From contig CAXXGW010000009.1 of the NCBI GenBank assembly GCA_963666755.2, positions 124,001 to 188,000 on the forward strand: a DNA stretch of 64,000 nucleotides, written 5' to 3'. This DNA is from CAXXOK01 sp963666755. GTDB lineage: Bacteria; Bacillota; Clostridia; Christensenellales; Aristaeellaceae. The translations under genes were made by a program, and so were the position numbers. Under the pieces are notes generated by a model, which ran no database searches, was not told the origin of the DNA, and saw only the letters and a list, made by a program, of their open reading frames with translations. This document shows, piece by piece, positions 8,089 to 15,408 of the stretch (position 1 is its first letter; every line of letters starts with the position of its first letter).

Positions 8089-8097
8089 ACCAATGTG

Positions 8098-8135
8098 CCG
8101 CCTGGGTGCGGAGGCTTCGCGCCGCACCCAGGCGG
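8098..8135 (+). terminator. strong hairpin after the ECF gene, no U tract
   Basis: CCGCCTGGGTGCGG (8098-8111) and CCGCACCCAGGCGG (8122-8135) form a perfect 14-bp stem with a 10-base loop. The following TTGCCGAATT is not a U run, so it may process or stabilise the message or attenuate reading into the kinase gene instead of ending it. Confidence 0.5.
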
Positions 8136-8166
8136 TTGCCGAATTCCGGGGGAAAGGAGGTTCGCC

Positions 8167-9294
8167 ATGACCGCAGATTTTTTACTGCGCAGCCTGACCT
8201 CCAAGCCGAAAGGGCAGGCGGTGGATGCGCTCAAGTTTTTGTACCAGAGCGCGTACGGCGCGGGGCACCTGCTCGCGCCTGAAGCGGAGTGCGCAGCCCG
8301 CATCGCGCGGGAAATGGAATCGCTCGTACCCGACGGCGAACCGCCGCTGGAGCCGCTGGGCAACGGGCTGTGCCGGTTGCGCCTGCGCCACCCGGCGGTG
8401 CGGGCGCTGCCGCCGGTACGGATTGCCCGGATGATGGCCGCGGCTGTGGGCAACACGGATGGCGATGTGTGGTTTCGGCACGGAGCCGCATTGGTGGAAG
8501 CGCTGGCCACCGCGGGCGAAACCGCCGCGATGGATGAGGCGCGCCTGCCCTTTACCGCCGGGCACTGGCGTGCCTGCCTGCAAAGCTGGCGCGCGCAGGG
8601 GGGCGGCCCGCCCTCGCACAGCGAGGCCTACCGCGCCGCGTATGCGCCCGCCTACCGCGTAACGGCGCGCAGGCTGGCCGAAGTGTTGCCGCTTTTGACG
8701 GCTGTGGAGCAGTCGCTTACGATGCGCGGGCGCGCAACGCTTGTGCTGGACGGCGATTGCGCCGCCGGTAAAACTTCGCTGGCTGCGCTGCTGGCGCCGC
8801 TCTACCCGGCCACCGTAATCCATATGGACGATTTTTTCCTGCCCCCGGCGCTGCGCGCGGCGGAGCGATTGGCACAGCCGGGTGGCAACGTGCATGCCGA
8901 ACGGTTTGCCGCTGAGGTGCTTACGCCGCTTTTGACGGGCGGCGCGTTTACCTACGGCGCTTATGACTGCCACAGCGGCCAAACCCGCCCGGTCAAGGTG
9001 CGGCCGCAACCTGTGGTGCTGATCGAGGGCAGCTATGCGCTGCACCCGGCCTTTGACGCCACCTACCGGCAGCTGGGCGCGGTGCGCGCGCTGCTGACCG
9101 TGGATGCGGCCGAACAGCTGCGGCGCATCCGCCTGCGCAACGGCCCGGCGATGCTGGCCCGTTTTCAGGAAGAATGGATACCCCTTGAATTTCAGTATTT
9201 TCAGGCGTATCATAAACCCCGGGAGGATACCCTGCGCCTCACAAGCCTTCGACGGCCGGAGGATGAACCGCCCGGAGAGGAGTCCAAACCTTGA
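8167..9294 (+). CDS. uridine-kinase-like P-loop kinase with an unrecognised N-terminal domain
   Basis: 375 residues from ATG 8167, after AAAGGAGG. The C-terminal half (about 180-375) is a uridine kinase/phosphoribulokinase-type domain: Walker A GDCAAGKTS at residue 196, the VIHMDDFFLPP substrate loop, VVLIEGSYALHP (Walker B region) and the lid RRIRLRNG. The N-terminal half (1-180) contains FLYQSAYGAGHLLAPE and WFRHGAALVEALA; I do not recognise it. The stop overlaps the TTG start of the DUF3842 gene, so the two are coupled. Likely a nucleoside or small-metabolite kinase in the cytoplasm; the substrate is not known. Confidence 0.75.
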   Translation: MTADFLLRSLTSKPKGQAVDALKFLYQSAYGAGHLLAPEAECAARIAREMESLVPDGEPPLEPLGNGLCRLRLRHPAVRALPPVRIARMMAAAVGNTDGDVWFRHGAALVEALATAGETAAMDEARLPFTAGHWRACLQSWRAQGGGPPSHSEAYRAAYAPAYRVTARRLAEVLPLLTAVEQSLTMRGRATLVLDGDCAAGKTSLAALLAPLYPATVIHMDDFFLPPALRAAERLAQPGGNVHAERFAAEVLTPLLTGGAFTYGAYDCHSGQTRPVKVRPQPVVLIEGSYALHPAFDATYRQLGAVRALLTVDAAEQLRRIRLRNGPAMLARFQEEWIPLEFQYFQAYHKPREDTLRLTSLRRPEDEPPGEESKP

Positions 9295-9713
9295 AGATAC
9301 TGGTGATCGACGGGCAGGGCGGCGGCATCGGCCGCGCCGTAGTGGCCGCGCTCAAACAGGCGCGCCCCGGGCTCCGGCTTCTGGCGCTGGGTACCAACGC
9401 GACCGCGACCGCCGCCATGCTGCGCGCGGGCGCGGATCAGGGCGCGACCGGGGAAAACGCCATCCGCCATCAGTGCCGCGACGCGCAGGTGATCGTCGGC
9501 GTGGTGGGACTATTGCACTTTCACGCGCTGTTGGGTGAAATCTCCCCCGCCATTGCCGCCGCGGTCAGCGGCAGCGCGGCGGAAAAAGTGTTGATCCCGC
9601 TGGATCGCTGCGGGCTGCATGTGGTGGGCGTGGACCCCAAGCCGCTGGAAGCGCTGATTGCCGAAGCGGTGGAGGCGGTGCTGCGCATCGCCGACGGCGA
9701 GCCCCATCCCTGA
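9291..9713 (+). CDS. DUF3842 family protein (small Rossmann-like protein)
   Basis: 140 residues from TTG 9291, overlapping the kinase stop, with GGAGAGGAG about 10 bases upstream. The N-terminus MKILVIDGQGGGIGRAVVAAL is a strand-loop-helix with a Gly-rich turn as in dinucleotide-binding folds and matches DUF3842 as I know it; LLALGTNATATAAMLRAGAD and the late PLDRCGLHVVGVDPKPLEAL segment are also typical. Function of the family is not established. It sits between the kinase and the Mrp ATPase, all co-directional. Confidence 0.75.
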   Translation: MKILVIDGQGGGIGRAVVAALKQARPGLRLLALGTNATATAAMLRAGADQGATGENAIRHQCRDAQVIVGVVGLLHFHALLGEISPAIAAAVSGSAAEKVLIPLDRCGLHVVGVDPKPLEALIAEAVEAVLRIADGEPHP

Positions 9714-9744
9714 CCCGCCACCCCCCAAGAAAGGAACGAAACCC

Positions 9745-10593
9745 ATGAGCGAATGCACCCACGATTGTTCTTCCTGCGGGCAAAGCTGCGAATCCCGCAC
9801 CCAACCGGAAAGCCTCCTGGAAAAACCGCACGAGCAAAGCCACATCCGTAAGGTGATCGGCGTTTGCAGCGGCAAGGGCGGCGTAGGCAAAAGCATGGTC
9901 ACGGCGCTGCTGGCGGTGCTGGCGCGTCGGCAGGGGCTGAAGGTCGGCATTCTGGACGCCGACATCACCGGCCCTTCCATCCCCCGGGCGTTTGGGCTGG
10001 CCAACAAGGCCACCGGCACCGAGGAGGGCATCTACCCTGTGCGTACCACCACCGGCATTCAGGTGATGAGCCTGAACCTGCTGCTGGATAACGACACCGA
10101 CCCCGTGGTCTGGCGCGGCCCGATCATCGCCGGGGCGGTCAAGCAGTTCTGGACGGACGTCATCTGGGGGGATTTGGACATCCTCTTTATCGATATGCCG
10201 CCGGGAACCGGCGATGTGATGCTGACGGTGTTCCAGAGCATCCCCGTGGATGCGGCGGTACTGGTGACCACCCCGCAGGAACTGGTGGGCATGATCGTCG
10301 AAAAGGCCCTGAAAATGACGGAAATGATGAACATCCCCACCATCGGCCTGGTGGAAAACATGAGCTACGCCGTCTGCCCGGGCTGCGATACGCACATCGA
10401 CGTCTTTGGCGAAAGCCGGGTGGACGCGATGGCCGAAACCTACAAAATCCCGCACGCGGCACGCCTGCCCATCGACCCCAAGCTGAGTTCCGGGGTGGAT
10501 CGCGGCATGGTGGAGCTGTTTACCGGCGACTGGCTGGACGCGCTGATCGACGCCATTGTGGATTTGCCCGTCAAAGCGGAAGCCGGGGTGTAA
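9745..10593 (+). CDS. Mrp/NBP35-family P-loop ATPase (iron-sulfur cluster carrier)
   Basis: Cytoplasmic deviant-Walker-A ATPase of the SIMIBI class that binds and delivers Fe-S clusters. 282 residues from ATG 9745 after AAAGGA. The N-terminal extension has Cys at 4, 8, 11 and 15 (CTHDCSSCGQSC), a likely cluster site; Walker A CSGKGGVGKS is at 41-50, LDADITGPSIPRAFG follows, and the late CPGCDTHIDVFG provides the CxxC pair conserved in Mrp proteins. DIDMPPGTGDV-type Walker B is at IDMPPGTGDV. Next to a Cys-rich C_GCAxxG protein only two bases downstream, which suggests a redox or metal role for the pair. Confidence 0.92.
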   Translation: MSECTHDCSSCGQSCESRTQPESLLEKPHEQSHIRKVIGVCSGKGGVGKSMVTALLAVLARRQGLKVGILDADITGPSIPRAFGLANKATGTEEGIYPVRTTTGIQVMSLNLLLDNDTDPVVWRGPIIAGAVKQFWTDVIWGDLDILFIDMPPGTGDVMLTVFQSIPVDAAVLVTTPQELVGMIVEKALKMTEMMNIPTIGLVENMSYAVCPGCDTHIDVFGESRVDAMAETYKIPHAARLPIDPKLSSGVDRGMVELFTGDWLDALIDAIVDLPVKAEAGV

Positions 10594-10595
10594 GC

Positions 10596-11057
10596 ATGGC
10601 GCAGAGTGTGAAGGAAGCACAGGCGCTTGCCTACTTTAACCTTGGGTACAACTGCGCGCAATCAGTGTTTGCGGCTTTCCATACCGAGATGGGCCTGGAC
10701 GAGGCGCAGGCGCTCCGTCTGGCCAGCTCGATGGGCGGCGGTGTGGGTGGCCTGCGCGAGGTATGCGGCGCGTTTCTAGGCATGAGTATGGCGCTGGGCG
10801 CGCTGCTGGGGTATGACACGCCCGACGATATGGAGGCCAAGAAGGCCCATTACGCCCGCATTCAGGCGCTGGGCGACGCGTTCCGGCAGGAAAACGGCAC
10901 GCTGATCTGCCGCGAGCTGCTCGAAAGCCACGGCATCGCGCCTTCGCCAACGCCGGCGGACCGTACGGCCGCCTATTACCGGGATCGCCCCTGCGCCAAA
11001 TACGTGGCCGAGTGCGCCCGCATGGCGGAGGAACGGCTTGCGCAGGAGAAAGCCTGA
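10596..11057 (+). CDS. C_GCAxxG_C_C family redox-type protein
   Basis: 153 residues from ATG 10596, two bases after the Mrp stop, so certainly co-transcribed. The family pattern is visible: YNCAQSVFAAF, then SSMGGGVGGLREVCGAFLGM, then LICRELL and CAKYVAEC near the end, giving the spaced Cys that name the family (PF09719). Members are found with redox and metal proteins; the biochemical role is not established. A terminator follows at 11173-11209. Confidence 0.85.
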   Translation: MAQSVKEAQALAYFNLGYNCAQSVFAAFHTEMGLDEAQALRLASSMGGGVGGLREVCGAFLGMSMALGALLGYDTPDDMEAKKAHYARIQALGDAFRQENGTLICRELLESHGIAPSPTPADRTAAYYRDRPCAKYVAECARMAEERLAQEKA

Positions 11058-11172
11058 GCTGGCTTGACCCGGGAGAAAAGCAGCGTTAGGTTTGGGTTGG
11101 CCCAACCCTGACGGAGAGCCTGCGCCGTGGAGAGCCGACAGGAGTTTACCCCGAGTCCGATTTTCGCATGAA

Positions 11173-11212
11173 AACATCGTGCGCAGCCGCAACAGGCGCG
11201 CACGATGTTTCT
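11173..11212 (+). terminator. terminator after the Mrp operon
   Basis: AACATCGTGCGC (11173-11184) pairs perfectly with GCGCACGATGTT (11198-11209), followed by TCTTTA. Confidence 0.75.
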
Positions 11213-11243
11213 TTATATGGGAATGCAGCCGTATGCTACAGCC

Positions 11244-11410
11244 GCGCGCCTCATCGCGCCTGCGGCGCTGTTCGCGCGCTTGCGTAGTTGTGCTGCGACG
11301 TGGAGGCTTGGGTTTCGCTCAAGCGTGCCAAAGGGTTTCACCCTTTGGAATCCTGACAAGGGCCATTGGCCCTTGACCCATTTTTGGGATGTAAACAGAG
11401 TGCTGCCACT
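11244..11410 (-). repeat. 167-bp repeat (family A), unit 1
   Basis: Three units repeat with an exact 167-bp period here (starts 11244, 11411, 11578). In the minus orientation each unit runs: hairpin CAAGGGCC/GGCCCTTG, hairpin CCAAAGGG/CCCTTTGG, a variable stretch, then the core GCGCGAACAGCGCCGCAGGC with ATGAGGCGCGC. In that orientation the array starts just after the stop codon of the solute-binding protein gene (11737). Confidence 0.85.
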
Positions 11411-11577
11411 GCGCGCCTCATAGCGCCTTTGGCGCTGTTCGCGCGCTACGTATTCTCGCTGCGGCTGGGGGAGATTGGGCGTTATACGCGGCTGCCAAAG
11501 GGTTTCACCCTTTGGAATCCTGACAAGGGCCATTGGCCCTTGACCCATTTTTGGGATGTAAACAGAGTGCTGCCGCC
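11411..11577 (-). repeat. 167-bp repeat (family A), unit 2
   Basis: Same unit; its core hairpin reads AGCGCC-AAA-GGCGCT on the minus strand, a loop change relative to unit 1 with the stem kept. Confidence 0.85.
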
Positions 11578-11728
11578 GCGCGCCTCATCGCGCCTGCGGC
11601 GCAGTTCGCGCGCTACGCATTCTCGCTGCGGCTGGGGGATCGGGTTCTGCGCGTGGTCGCTAAAGGGTTTCACCCTTTGGAAACCTGACAAGGGCTATTA
11701 GCCCTTGACCCCTTTTTGGGTTATTATA
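11578..11728 (-). repeat. 167-bp repeat (family A), unit 3, gene-proximal
   Basis: Closest unit to the solute-binding protein stop. The two hairpins are kept with changes: CAAGGGC-TATTA-GCCCTTG and AAAGGGTTTCACCCTTT. The variable stretch before the core differs from units 1 and 2. Confidence 0.8.
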
Positions 11729-11736
11729 GGGATTGC

Positions 11737-12975
11737 CTACCGGGCGCCGTCTGCATCCAACCATGCGTGTTCAATACGGGCGCATGCCTCATTCCGGTCA
11801 ATCAGACCCCCGACATACGCCTGCAACACACGCCCAAACGCCTGATGGAAACCATCCGTCGAAAAACTGACCGACAGCGTGCCCGCGCCTTTTTGCGCAA
11901 TGCGCGCTGCGCCCTGCGTGGCAATGGCCGTGCCCGGCAAACGCGCGCCCTCCGTCGCTGGAATCACCCGGCAGGTATCGCTGATCCATGCGCTCGCGTA
12001 ATCGCTGGTCATCCACCAGTTGACAAACGCGAGCGTTTCGGCCAGCACCGGGGAGTCGCGGTACACCCGCAGCGCCTGATCCGGCCCGAAAATCACCTGA
12101 CACTGGGCCGCGTTTTCGCTCACGGGGTAGCCGTCAAACCCGATGCGCATCGCGGGGTTGGTGTTCAGCAGATCGCTCTCCACCCACGCGCCCTGCCCCA
12201 GCATCATGCCCGCCTTGCCGGAGGCCAGCGCGGTTACCTCATCGGCAAGGCCCGTCTCCAGCGGTTTGGCGTCGCCATAGCGTACCGCAAGGTCTAAAAA
12301 CCGGAAAAAGGATTCGTACAGGGCGGGGTAATCCGCCATCTTCGCCTGCCCGGCGGCAAAGCGCGCCGCCAGCGCGGCGGGGTCGTCCACCGCAGCGTTG
12401 AAAAAGTGCTGGAAAATATGTTTATACACCCACCACTCCCCAAAGCCGGTGGTCATGGGCTGGTAGCCGTGGGCTTGCAGTGCAGCGCAGGCGTTTTCCA
12501 GCTCCGTAAGCGTCTGCGGCGGCGTTTGGATGCCGCAGTTTTCCAGCACCGTCTGGTTATACACAATGCCGAAATCGTTACATACAAAATGGAAGCCGTA
12601 CACGCGGCCGCCGTCGCTCATCACGGCGCGCACGGGGGCCAGCAGCGCCTCCGCGGCCGGGGTATCGGTCAGGTCGGCGCTGTACTCCCGGTACAGGCCG
12701 ATTTCCTTGCCGGAGGTGGTAGCGAAAATATCAGGGCAATCCCCGGCGTTCAGCCGGGTTTTCAGCAGCGCCGGGTAATCGCTCTGCGTGGTTTCGTAAT
12801 GGAGGGTTACCTGCGGCGCGACCGTTTTATACGCGTCAATCAGCGTGCGGATCGCGTCTGCGTATTCCGGCCCGCTGATGAACATGTGAATGTCGACCGT
12901 TTGCGCCTCCGCGCGGACGGGCGCGGTGCCCGCCAACAGCAGGCAGCAAAGCAACAGACCGAGCCTCTTTTTCAT
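11737..12975 (-). CDS. extracellular solute-binding protein (sugar-type, family 1)
   Basis: 412 residues from ATG 12975. Signal peptide MKKRLGLLLCCLLLAGTAPVRA with no lipobox Cys at the cleavage site, then a family 1 carbohydrate-type binding fold: VDIHMFISGPEYADAIRTL, CPDIFATTSGKE, YGFHFVCNDFGIVYNQ (the FGIVYNK-like motif), FAAGQAKMADYP and GKAGMMLGQGAW. No permease or ATPase genes are near. Instead it is divergent from a YesM-like histidine kinase and a receiver protein, so it may act as the sugar-sensing partner of that kinase or work with permeases elsewhere. The 115-bp gap to the kinase gene must hold its promoter; I see no clear boxes on this strand. Confidence 0.85.
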   Translation of the reverse strand: MKKRLGLLLCCLLLAGTAPVRAEAQTVDIHMFISGPEYADAIRTLIDAYKTVAPQVTLHYETTQSDYPALLKTRLNAGDCPDIFATTSGKEIGLYREYSADLTDTPAAEALLAPVRAVMSDGGRVYGFHFVCNDFGIVYNQTVLENCGIQTPPQTLTELENACAALQAHGYQPMTTGFGEWWVYKHIFQHFFNAAVDDPAALAARFAAGQAKMADYPALYESFFRFLDLAVRYGDAKPLETGLADEVTALASGKAGMMLGQGAWVESDLLNTNPAMRIGFDGYPVSENAAQCQVIFGPDQALRVYRDSPVLAETLAFVNWWMTSDYASAWISDTCRVIPATEGARLPGTAIATQGAARIAQKGAGTLSVSFSTDGFHQAFGRVLQAYVGGLIDRNEACARIEHAWLDADGAR

Positions 12976-13022
12976 GCGTGCGCCTCCGGCGGCTGGGCCG
13001 CCCGTTACGGGGCGCGCGGGGC

Positions 13023-13052
13023 TTTACGCCGCGCGGGCCCTTGTGGTACAAT
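13023..13052 (+). promoter_or_regulatory. likely promoter of the YesM-like kinase gene
   Basis: TTTACG (13023-13028), 18-bp spacer, TACAAT (13047-13052), 39 bases before the start. Confidence 0.45.
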
Positions 13053-13090
13053 AGCATAACGCGATTCGAACGAAACGGCGGCATACGTCG

Positions 13091-14869
13091 ATGCGAAACA
13101 GATTCCACCAAATCCGGGACTGGCGCAACCGTACGACCATCCGCAAGCAACTGAGCCTTCTGGTGGGCATTGCGGTGTCGGCGGCCATTGCCTTGCTGAT
13201 TACCTTCAACTTCATTACCCAGTCCAGGGCCAACGAACGACAGCAGATTGACGCGCTCGCGCGGGTACTCACGCTGGAAAGCCAGCGCCTGAGCAACTAT
13301 CTGGAGGAGCTTCGCACCTTCTCCCTGCAGTTGCGCAGCAACGCCGCCTTCATGGACATTGCCGCGCAGATGGCGCCGCTGACCTATGACCAGCGCGAGG
13401 ATGTGGAGAGCGCCCTTAAATCCGCCTACTATGCCCGCGGCGATTTGGTGCGCATCGAGCTGTACCTGACGCGGCAGGCGCAGCGCTACGCCATGGACAG
13501 CGACCAGCGCAAGGTGTTTTACACCGAGGATGTGCAGGCTGCCGACCTGGCGGACTACGCGACCTTTACCGCCAAACCGGCTTTTGAGAGCATGACGCCG
13601 GTTAACACCGGGCTGCTGCGCTACACCCGCGCCATTATCGACGCGCCGCGCACCGACCCGCTGGCGGTGGTGCGGCTGGTGGTGGATCGCAGCGCCGTGG
13701 ACGAGCTGGTCAAGAACCACCTGAGCGCGGAGGAGCAGATCTGTGTTTTCGGCACGCATGGCGAGCGTTATGCCGTCGCCGACGGGCTGACTGAGGCGGA
13801 TCGCAAGGCGCTGTTTGCCGGCGCGCTGGGGGAGGCGCACAGTTACACCGTGCGCGTGGGCGACGTGCCTACGCTGTGCGTGGCGACACCTACACCGGAC
13901 GCGGCGTTTGTGCTGGTGGCATTCAAGCCGCTCGAAGCCGTTAATGCCGCGCTGATCCAGACGTGCAACGCCTCCATTGCGCTGGGCATCGCGGCGCTGG
14001 CGCTCACGATGCTGCTGACGGAAACCTTCATCCGCTACATCACGGAGCCGCTCCTGCTGCTGGCGCACCGCCTGCGGCGCGTGGGCACCGGCAATTTTAA
14101 AACAAAGGCGCAGCTGGAGGGCAGCGTGGAGCTGGCAGGCCTCTCGGAAGATGTGAACCGCATGATGGCGGACATCGACGGCCTGATCGAGCGCACCTAT
14201 GTGGCGACGCTGAACGAGCGCACCGCCCAGCTGACCGCGCTGGAAGCGCAAACCAACCCGCATTTTCTGTTTAACACGCTGCAGGCGATCGGCTCCGAGG
14301 CGCTGGCGCGCGGGCAGATGGAGCTCTACCGCATGGTAACCTCGCTCGCGCTGCTGTTGCGTTACGCCATCCGCGGCGGCAACCTGGCTACCCTGCAGGA
14401 TGAGCTGAACCGTGTGCGGGATTACCTGTTCCTGCAGCAGGCCCGCTTTGGCGACAAACTGCAGGTGGAAGTGCATGCCGACGACGCGCTGCTGGGGCTA
14501 CGTCTGCCAAAACTGGGGCTTTTATCACTGGTGGAAAACTCCATCGTGCATGGGCTGCGCGGGGAGGTAACCTCCATCCACCTGCAGCTGACCGCCGCGG
14601 CCGAAGGCGATATGGCACGCCTGAGCGTGAAGGACGACGGCTGCGGCATTCCGCCGGATCAGCTGGACCAACTGAACCTCGCGCTGGAGGATCCCAATGT
14701 GACCATCACCCAGAACGTGGGGTTAATGAATCTGGCTGGGCGCTTCAAACTGCTGTACAACGGGCGCGCGCGCATCCTGCTGCACAGCGCCGACCAACCG
14801 CGTGAAACCACCGTGACACTGCTGATCCCATTGGAGGTGTATCCGCATGCTGAAGGTTCTGCTGATTGA
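13091..14869 (+). CDS. YesM/LytS-like sensor histidine kinase
   Basis: 592 residues from ATG 13091. One membrane helix near 25-47 (LVGIAVSAAIALLITFNFI), an extracellular sensor region to about 295 with dCACHE character, a second helix (IALGIAALALTMLL), a HAMP-like linker, then the His_kinase domain typical of this class: LTALEAQTNPHFLFNTLQAI with phospho-acceptor His391, and a HATPase domain (LVENSIVHGL N box, DDGCGIPPDQL). Such kinases usually sense sugars or peptides and pair with AraC-type regulators. The 3' end overlaps the receiver gene by 23 bases. A divergent sugar-type binding protein suggests a carbohydrate signal. Confidence 0.9.
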   Translation: MRNRFHQIRDWRNRTTIRKQLSLLVGIAVSAAIALLITFNFITQSRANERQQIDALARVLTLESQRLSNYLEELRTFSLQLRSNAAFMDIAAQMAPLTYDQREDVESALKSAYYARGDLVRIELYLTRQAQRYAMDSDQRKVFYTEDVQAADLADYATFTAKPAFESMTPVNTGLLRYTRAIIDAPRTDPLAVVRLVVDRSAVDELVKNHLSAEEQICVFGTHGERYAVADGLTEADRKALFAGALGEAHSYTVRVGDVPTLCVATPTPDAAFVLVAFKPLEAVNAALIQTCNASIALGIAALALTMLLTETFIRYITEPLLLLAHRLRRVGTGNFKTKAQLEGSVELAGLSEDVNRMMADIDGLIERTYVATLNERTAQLTALEAQTNPHFLFNTLQAIGSEALARGQMELYRMVTSLALLLRYAIRGGNLATLQDELNRVRDYLFLQQARFGDKLQVEVHADDALLGLRLPKLGLLSLVENSIVHGLRGEVTSIHLQLTAAAEGDMARLSVKDDGCGIPPDQLDQLNLALEDPNVTITQNVGLMNLAGRFKLLYNGRARILLHSADQPRETTVTLLIPLEVYPHAEGSAD

Positions 14870-15266
14870 CGATGAAAAACCCGTACACCTTGCCATCCGC
14901 TCGCTGGTGGACTGGGCCGTGCTGGACGCCGAGGAGCCTTATTCCGCCTACAATGGGCGCGAAGGGCTGGAATGCATGGAGCGACTGAACCCCGACATTG
15001 TATTTGTGGACATGAGCATGCCGCTGATGGATGGCCGCGCCTTTCTGGAGGATGCCGGACGGCGCTTTCCCGCATGCCAGTACATCGTCATCAGCGGGTA
15101 CGATGATTTTCAGTACGCACAGGCTGCCATCCGCCACAATGTGGTGGATTACCTGCTTAAACCCATTGTGCATGAGGAGCTGGAAGCAGCCCTGAAAAAG
15201 GCGCTTACCCGGCTGAACGCGGCCCGTGGCAAGATGCAGCCACCCCAACCCCAGACAGCGGATTAA
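14847..15266 (+). CDS. receiver-domain response regulator without an output domain (YesN-like receiver)
   Basis: 139 residues from ATG 14847, after TTGGAGG and inside the end of the kinase gene. Complete REC domain: acidic pocket Asp8/Asp9, phospho-acceptor Asp55 in IVFVDMSMPLMDG, Thr/Ser position in VISGYDDFQYAQ and Lys105 in YLLKPIVHEEL. The VISGYDDFQYA and YLLKPI wording is that of YesN-type regulators, which normally continue into an AraC helix-turn-helix of some 100 residues. Here the frame ends 34 residues after the Lys in a Gln/Pro-rich tail (KMQPPQPQTAD) and no HTH is found in any frame of 15267-15408. Either a true single-domain regulator or a truncated gene. Confidence 0.9.
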   Translation: MLKVLLIDDEKPVHLAIRSLVDWAVLDAEEPYSAYNGREGLECMERLNPDIVFVDMSMPLMDGRAFLEDAGRRFPACQYIVISGYDDFQYAQAAIRHNVVDYLLKPIVHEELEAALKKALTRLNAARGKMQPPQPQTAD

Positions 15267-15408
15267 TGCGGCCCGTTTGCGCCGCACATGCCTATCACGA
15301 AAGCCGGACAGGCCTTCCGCAACCCGGGGGCGTTACGGGGGAACCAGTCCGGCCTGTGCGGGCGGCGCGGTCGAGCAGACGGCGCGGGCATGCCTGCCCG
15401 GCTCTGAC

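Noticed and set aside
11205..11701. Several 70-110-codon frames inside the 167-bp repeats
   Set aside because: Repeat-derived, present on both strands, not kept in frame from unit to unit.
11244..11728. CRISPR array
   Set aside because: The 167-bp units are repeated throughout with no short repeats alternating with unique spacers and no cas genes.
12836..14476. 546-codon minus-strand open frame across the YesM-like kinase gene
   Set aside because: Antisense shadow; the plus strand has clear kinase motifs and a ribosome binding site.
15267..15408. Missing AraC domain of the receiver protein in another frame
   Set aside because: All frames of this 142-bp gap were read; none encodes a helix-turn-helix, and the gap is too short.
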